From assembly GCA_017472375.1 (NCBI GenBank), contig JAFUQL010000123.1:1-8379 (forward strand): a stretch of 8,379 nucleotides of DNA, in the 5' to 3' direction. The notes beneath the pieces were generated by a model. The model was not told where the DNA came from. It saw only the letters and a list, made by a program, of their open reading frames with translations, and ran no database searches. Below, in pieces: positions 4,943-8,379 of the stretch. Position 1 is the stretch's first letter. Each line of letters starts with the position of its first letter. This DNA comes from Oscillospiraceae bacterium. Its GTDB lineage: Bacteria; Bacillota; Clostridia; Oscillospirales; Ruminococcaceae. Position numbers and translations under genes: made by a program.

Positions 4943-6361
4943 TTACATCACGAAGCCCATGATGACATACAGCACCATGGAAACACCCGCAAAGCAGGCC
5001 ACATAGGGCATCTGGGTGCGCACATGGGCGATGATGTCACAGCCGGTGGTGGCGCAGGACATGATGGTGGTGTCAGAGATGGGGGAGGAGTGGTCGCCGA
5101 AGATGGAACCGCCGAACATGGCGCCGGCCACCAGAGGCACGCTCACGCCCATGTTGATGGCCATGGGCAGGGCGATGGTGGCCATGATGGCCATGGTGCC
5201 CATGCTGGTGCCGGTGGAGAAGGACAGCAGCATGGCGATGATGAAGGTCAGCAGAGGCAGCAGAGCGGGGGACAGGAACTGCATGAAGATGCTGGACAGG
5301 TAGTTGCCGGTGTCCAGGCTCTTGACCAGGGTGCCCATGGTGAAGCCCAGCAGCAGCACGAAGAAGATGGGCAGCATGGAGCCCATGCCCTTCATGATCT
5401 CGCCGATCAGGTCATCCAGCTTGTACAGGCCCTCCACCGCGCACATGATGGCGATGGTGAACAGGCTGATGACACAGCCCCACAGCAGAGCCTGCATACC
5501 GCTGCCGGCGGTGGGGTTGCCATTGCCGGTGACGGTCAGGACGGCCAGGATGGTGCCGATCATCACGCCCATGGGGACCAGCATGTTGGCCGCGCGGGGC
5601 TTCATGCCGGAGGCAGGGGCGGAGCTGACCGCCGCGCCGCCGGAGACCGGGCGGGTGGGGTCATCCAGCTCGCCGGTGGTGTCCACGCGCAGCTCAGCCT
5701 TCTTCATGGGGCCGAAGTCCAGCGGCAGCAGGCAGCTCAGCAGGGCAAAGACCACCGCGATGATGCAGTAGAAGTTCAGGGGAATGGAGGCGATCAGGGT
5801 GGAGATGGCCGCATCCTCGGCCACACCGCCGCTGGTCAGGTAGCCGGTCATACTGGCCAGCCAGCCGCTGAGGGGGAACAGCACACACCAGGGGGTGGAG
5901 GTGGTGTGCACCAGGAAGGCGGCCTTCTCATGGCTGACCTTCATGCTGTCGTTCAGGGGGCGGCTCACCGAGCCGGTGACCATGCAGCTCAGGGAGCCGG
6001 AGGTGAACACGAAGATGCCCAGTAGCCAGGTGAACAGGGCCGCGGCCTTCTTGGACTTGATGATGCCGCGCTTCTTGACCATGATGTCCACAAAGCCCTC
6101 AATGCCGCCGGAGACCTCGATCATGTGGATCAGGGCGCCGATGAACAGCATGGACAGCAGCACGATGGTGTTGCCGCTGCTGGCGAAGGTGTCCACCACA
6201 CCGTAGAAGGTGTCGTTCAGGGCCACGAAGGGGTTGCCGCCGCACAGAATGAGGCAGGCAAGGAAAATGCCGATGAGCAGCGAGATGAAGACGTTCTTCA
6301 ATACCAGCGCCAGCACGATGGTGACCAGCGGCGGCACGATGGAGAGTACGCCAAACTGCAT
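4943..6361 (-). CDS. NhaC-family Na+/H+ antiporter-like transporter
   Basis: A 472-residue integral membrane protein with about eleven or twelve hydrophobic segments spread from residue 6 to the C-terminus, and one long polar loop (about 218-258, KKAELRVDTTGELDDP...). The family signature is the late loop GGSIFGDHSSPISDTTIMSC (417-436) followed by ATTGCDIIAHVRTQMPYV; FTSGSLSCMVTGSVSRP (119-135) and LSFSTGTSMGTMAIM (379-393) are also typical of NhaC. Family members exchange Na+ for H+, or carry organic anions and amino acids (for example malate/lactate antiport in MleN), so the substrate is open. The ATG at 6361 follows AGGAGG with a nine-base gap. It lies 82 bases downstream of a D-aminoacylase-type gene with no terminator or clear promoter between them, which suggests an operon and a cargo linked to N-acyl-amino acids, free D-amino acids or carboxylates. 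The length is normal and the gene looks intact. Confidence 0.88.
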   Translation of the reverse strand: MQFGVLSIVPPLVTIVLALVLKNVFISLLIGIFLACLILCGGNPFVALNDTFYGVVDTFASSGNTIVLLSMLFIGALIHMIEVSGGIEGFVDIMVKKRGIIKSKKAAALFTWLLGIFVFTSGSLSCMVTGSVSRPLNDSMKVSHEKAAFLVHTTSTPWCVLFPLSGWLASMTGYLTSGGVAEDAAISTLIASIPLNFYCIIAVVFALLSCLLPLDFGPMKKAELRVDTTGELDDPTRPVSGGAAVSSAPASGMKPRAANMLVPMGVMIGTILAVLTVTGNGNPTAGSGMQALLWGCVISLFTIAIMCAVEGLYKLDDLIGEIMKGMGSMLPIFFVLLLGFTMGTLVKSLDTGNYLSSIFMQFLSPALLPLLTFIIAMLLSFSTGTSMGTMAIMATIALPMAINMGVSVPLVAGAMFGGSIFGDHSSPISDTTIMSCATTGCDIIAHVRTQMPYVACFAGVSMVLYVIMGFVM

Positions 6362-6443
6362 AACTAGATTCCTCCTGTTAAAATCGATTTTGCTCAGGGT
6401 TTGATGTATCAGCAGCAGGGCAGCGCCCCGCAGAGCTGCGCGT

Positions 6444-7805
6444 TTACCGGCGGCGCACCGAGCGGCCCAGGTCGTCCCGCAGCAGCTCGCCGTTCTGCAC
6501 CGCCATCTCGCCGCCGATCCACACCGAGTGGATGCCGCTGGGGGCGAGGGTGGGCTCCTTGAAGGTGGCGTTGTCCTTCACCGTATCCGGGTCGAACAGC
6601 ACGATGTCCGCCACCGCGCCCGCGTTCAGCCGGCCCCGGTCGGCAAGGCCCATGCGGGCGGCGGGCATGGCGGTCATCCGGTCGATGGCGTCATACAGGC
6701 TCAGCTTGCCGGTGCGCACGAATTCGGCCAGCAGGCGGGGGAAACTGCCCGCAGCGCGGGGGTGCCCCTGGCCGTCGTCCATGATGCCGTCGCTGGCCAG
6801 GATCACCGCCGGATGGCGGTAGGCCATATCCACGTCTGTGCCCTGCATCACATGACCCACGGTGATGGCCCCGGGCATCTCCCGGCGCATCTCCTCAAAG
6901 GTCTCGCGGGTGCAGCGCTGGCCCTTGTCAGGGCCCTCGCACAGTTCAACGGCGCTGTAGTCGCACTGGTACCGCTCCATCCAGCCCTCGTCGTAGGTGG
7001 TGGCGCCGATGGTGGTGGAGAAGGCGTAGTAGGGGTAGCAGTCGCAGGCCACGTCCAGCCCGTTCATGCGGTACTCGTCCACCATCCGCAGGAACTCCTC
7101 CATCTGCCCGTAGCCGGCCATGGAGCCGATGTGGCTGATCTGCACCGGCAGATCCAGCGCCTTGCCGGTGTCCATCAGCTCCCGGGCCGCATCGAACACA
7201 GCGGCGGCGTCGTCCCGCATATGGGCGGCGATCATACCGTGGGTGGGGCGGCACAGGGCGGCGGTTGCCAGCAGCTCCCGCCGGTCGGTGCCGGGCACAT
7301 ACCGGATGCCGTAGGAGATGCCGAAACAGCCGGCCTCCAGTGCGGGGGCCATGGCCTGCACCAGCGCATCCAGCTCGGCGTCGGCCAGGTGGGTGTAGCG
7401 GTCGGCGTGGCCGATGGCCGAGCGGAACCACTCGTGCCCCGCCAGCATGGCCACGTTCACCGCGGCGCCCTCCCGGTCCACCAGGTCCAGATAGGCGGCG
7501 GGGTCGTGCTTGTTCAGGCCGCACTGGCCCGCCAGCACGGTGGTCACGCCCATGCGGGCCATGCAGCTGAAGATGGCCCGCTCGTTCTTCACAAGGCGGC
7601 CTTCGGCATCCACCGGGTCCTCGTGCATATGCAGGTCGATGAAGCCGGGGGCCACCACCAGGCCGGTCGCGTCCACCACCCGGTCGGCGGCGGGGCGGCC
7701 GGCGGTGACGGCGGCGATGCGCCCGTTCTCCACCAGCAGATTCAGCTTGGCCTGCACCCGGTTGGCCGGGTCGATGAGCAGACCGTTTTCAATGAGAGTT
7801 TTCAT
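6444..7805 (-). CDS. D-aminoacylase / N-acyl-D-amino-acid deacylase family amidohydrolase
   Basis: A 453-residue metal-dependent amidohydrolase, expected to release free D-amino acids from N-acyl forms in the cytosol. Small beta-sandwich parts at both ends flank a TIM barrel. The metal ligands known for D-aminoacylase all have candidates: APGFIDLHMHEDP (H59, H61), the Cys of AGQCGLN (C95, in place of the more common GNCG), H195 in AAHMRD, H225 in ISHIGS, and D339 in SDG. CDCYPYY, HPRAAGSFPR and the C-terminal GRLNAGAVADIVLFDPDTV are also family-typical. I start at the ATG at 7805, with AAAGGGA at a suitable distance; a TTG two codons earlier is too close to that site. The gene leads an operon with the NhaC-type transporter. 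The acyl group and amino acid preference cannot be read from sequence, and related dihydroorotase-like or dipeptidase activities are alternatives. Confidence 0.86.
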   Translation of the reverse strand: MKTLIENGLLIDPANRVQAKLNLLVENGRIAAVTAGRPAADRVVDATGLVVAPGFIDLHMHEDPVDAEGRLVKNERAIFSCMARMGVTTVLAGQCGLNKHDPAAYLDLVDREGAAVNVAMLAGHEWFRSAIGHADRYTHLADAELDALVQAMAPALEAGCFGISYGIRYVPGTDRRELLATAALCRPTHGMIAAHMRDDAAAVFDAARELMDTGKALDLPVQISHIGSMAGYGQMEEFLRMVDEYRMNGLDVACDCYPYYAFSTTIGATTYDEGWMERYQCDYSAVELCEGPDKGQRCTRETFEEMRREMPGAITVGHVMQGTDVDMAYRHPAVILASDGIMDDGQGHPRAAGSFPRLLAEFVRTGKLSLYDAIDRMTAMPAARMGLADRGRLNAGAVADIVLFDPDTVKDNATFKEPTLAPSGIHSVWIGGEMAVQNGELLRDDLGRSVRRR

Positions 7806-7859
7806 GGTCAATTGTCCCTTTCCGTAAAGAAAGCGCGATTCAGGGAGTATACTTCTCTC

Positions 7860-7888
7860 ATCCTAAAACGAAACCCTTCCCGCGTCAA
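7860..7888 (-). promoter_or_regulatory. Candidate promoter for the amidohydrolase/NhaC operon
   Basis: On the minus strand TTGACG (7883-7888) and TAGGAT (7860-7865) are 17 bp apart, giving a start near 7853 and a leader of about 48 bases. A better -10, TATACT, lies at 7846-7851 but has no good -35 at 16-18 bp. Either or both may be used; the region clearly carries the operon's promoter. Confidence 0.5.
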
Positions 7889-7916
7889 GTCTTTTCATTG
7901 CGGTGCGGTAAAACAA

Positions 7917-7963
7917 ACACACGGCAGGCGCGCACCCAAAGGGCCGCGGCACCCGCCGTGTGT
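7917..7963. terminator. Bidirectional-looking intrinsic terminator
   Basis: ACACACGGC (7917-7925) and GCCGTGTGT (7955-7963) form a perfect 9-bp stem with a partly paired interior. On the minus strand it lies 27 bases after the stop of the helical-protein gene and is followed by TTTGTTTTA. On the plus strand it is followed by CCTG and seven T residues. It probably ends the gene to its right and insulates the amidohydrolase operon. Confidence 0.8.
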
Positions 7964-7989
7964 CCTGTTTTTTTCTGCAGAGGGCCGGC

Positions 7990-8379
7990 TCAGAAGCCCG
8001 GCTCCTCCATCAGCCGCCGGACCTGTTCAAAGGGGGTCTGCTCGTTGTGGGCCAGCAGATTGCGCACCTCCCGGCACAGATCCAGGTGATAGGCCTCCGC
8101 ACCGCTGAACTGGTCGCTGCCCCGCACGATGTACCGCAGGGCGGCGATCTCCAGCTCCTGCACCTCGGTCACCGGTTTGCCCTCGGAGTCCATCACCTGC
8201 GGCTTGCGGCCCAGCCGTTCCTCCAGCAGGGCCCGCCGCCGGTCGATCAGCTCCATGCGGTACTCCTCCAGCACCGGGAACACCTGCACGATCTGCGCCC
8301 GCCGCACCGCGCTCTCCGCGTCCTCCCGCTCCATGGGGTCGGGCAGGTCGGCAGCGGCGGTCAGCGGATCGCGGGCCAG
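7990..8379 (-). CDS. Unrecognised helical protein, C-terminal part
   Basis: The frame is open from the right window edge to a TGA at 7990-7992, giving 129 codons with no stop, so the gene very likely begins outside the window. An internal ATG at 8334 has no convincing ribosome site and reads as part of a continuing protein (...LTAAADLPDPMERED). The visible part is highly charged and mostly helical: SAVRRAQIVQVFPVLEEYRMELIDRR, then an RRALLEERLGRKPQ helix, a short VMDSEGKPVT hairpin, the helix VQELEIAALRYIVRG, and a final helical pair containing CREVRNLLAHNEQTPFEQVRRLMEE. RNLLAH fits the R-x4-H pattern of HEPN-type nucleases, but the motif is short and can occur by chance in such a sequence. 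I cannot name the family. A good terminator follows it. Confidence 0.65.
   Translation of the reverse strand: MARDPLTAAADLPDPMEREDAESAVRRAQIVQVFPVLEEYRMELIDRRRALLEERLGRKPQVMDSEGKPVTEVQELEIAALRYIVRGSDQFSGAEAYHLDLCREVRNLLAHNEQTPFEQVRRLMEEPGF

Noticed and set aside
5024..6025. A 333-codon plus-strand frame opposite the NhaC gene
   Set aside because: It is a low-complexity Gly/His/Asp-rich shadow of a well-supported transporter.
7883..7888. TTGACG used with the TATACT at 7846-7851 as one promoter
   Set aside because: The spacing would be 31 bp, far too long for a sigma-A promoter.
6528..8108. A 526-codon plus-strand frame opposite the amidohydrolase
   Set aside because: It is His/Gly/Val-rich, has no start signals, crosses a terminator, and mirrors a clear enzyme on the other strand.

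Overview
The window reads as chromosomal DNA from a GC-rich Gram-positive gut Firmicute, most like the Faecalibacterium/Gemmiger/Subdoligranulum group of Oscillospiraceae. This is inferred from strong GGAGG ribosome binding sites, sigma-A type promoters in short AT-rich islands, lipobox lipoproteins, and GC-rich coding sequence; no 16S or marker gene is present. Nothing resembles a mobile element, phage, CRISPR array or tRNA/rRNA.

Left part (1-2104, all minus strand): the 5' portion of argG (argininosuccinate synthase) runs off the left edge. It is interrupted by an in-frame TGA at 118-120, where the family has a conserved Trp, and the frame stays open and argG-like beyond it. argG has its own sigma-A promoter (TTGACT-16-TATAAT) with two ARG-box-like ArgR operators spaced exactly 21 bp centre to centre, one covering the -10, plus a possible distal third box. 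Upstream lies a two-gene operon: a small single-pass membrane protein with a TTG start, then a GIY-YIG nuclease-like domain fused to a GNAT (phosphinothricin acetyltransferase-like) domain.

Middle (2105-4872, plus strand): a compact intergenic region carries two divergent extended -10 promoters whose core elements overlap. Rightward come a small polytopic membrane protein, a secreted GHL10/DUF187-type glycoside hydrolase-like lipoprotein, and, from its own promoter, a second small lipoprotein with a beta-rich domain. These end at a strong rho-independent terminator at 4835-4872.

Right part (4887-8379, minus strand): an operon of a D-aminoacylase-type metal amidohydrolase followed by an NhaC-family antiporter, converging on the plus-strand genes and ending at a perfect 14-bp hairpin. 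It suggests processing of N-acyl-D-amino acids coupled to ion- or substrate-exchange transport. Upstream is a bidirectional-looking terminator and the 3' part of an unrecognised helical protein that runs off the right edge.

The clearest points for follow-up are the argG nonsense codon under intact ArgR-type control, the tandem ARG boxes, and the GIY-YIG/GNAT fusion. I see no convincing evidence of a wholly new multi-gene system.
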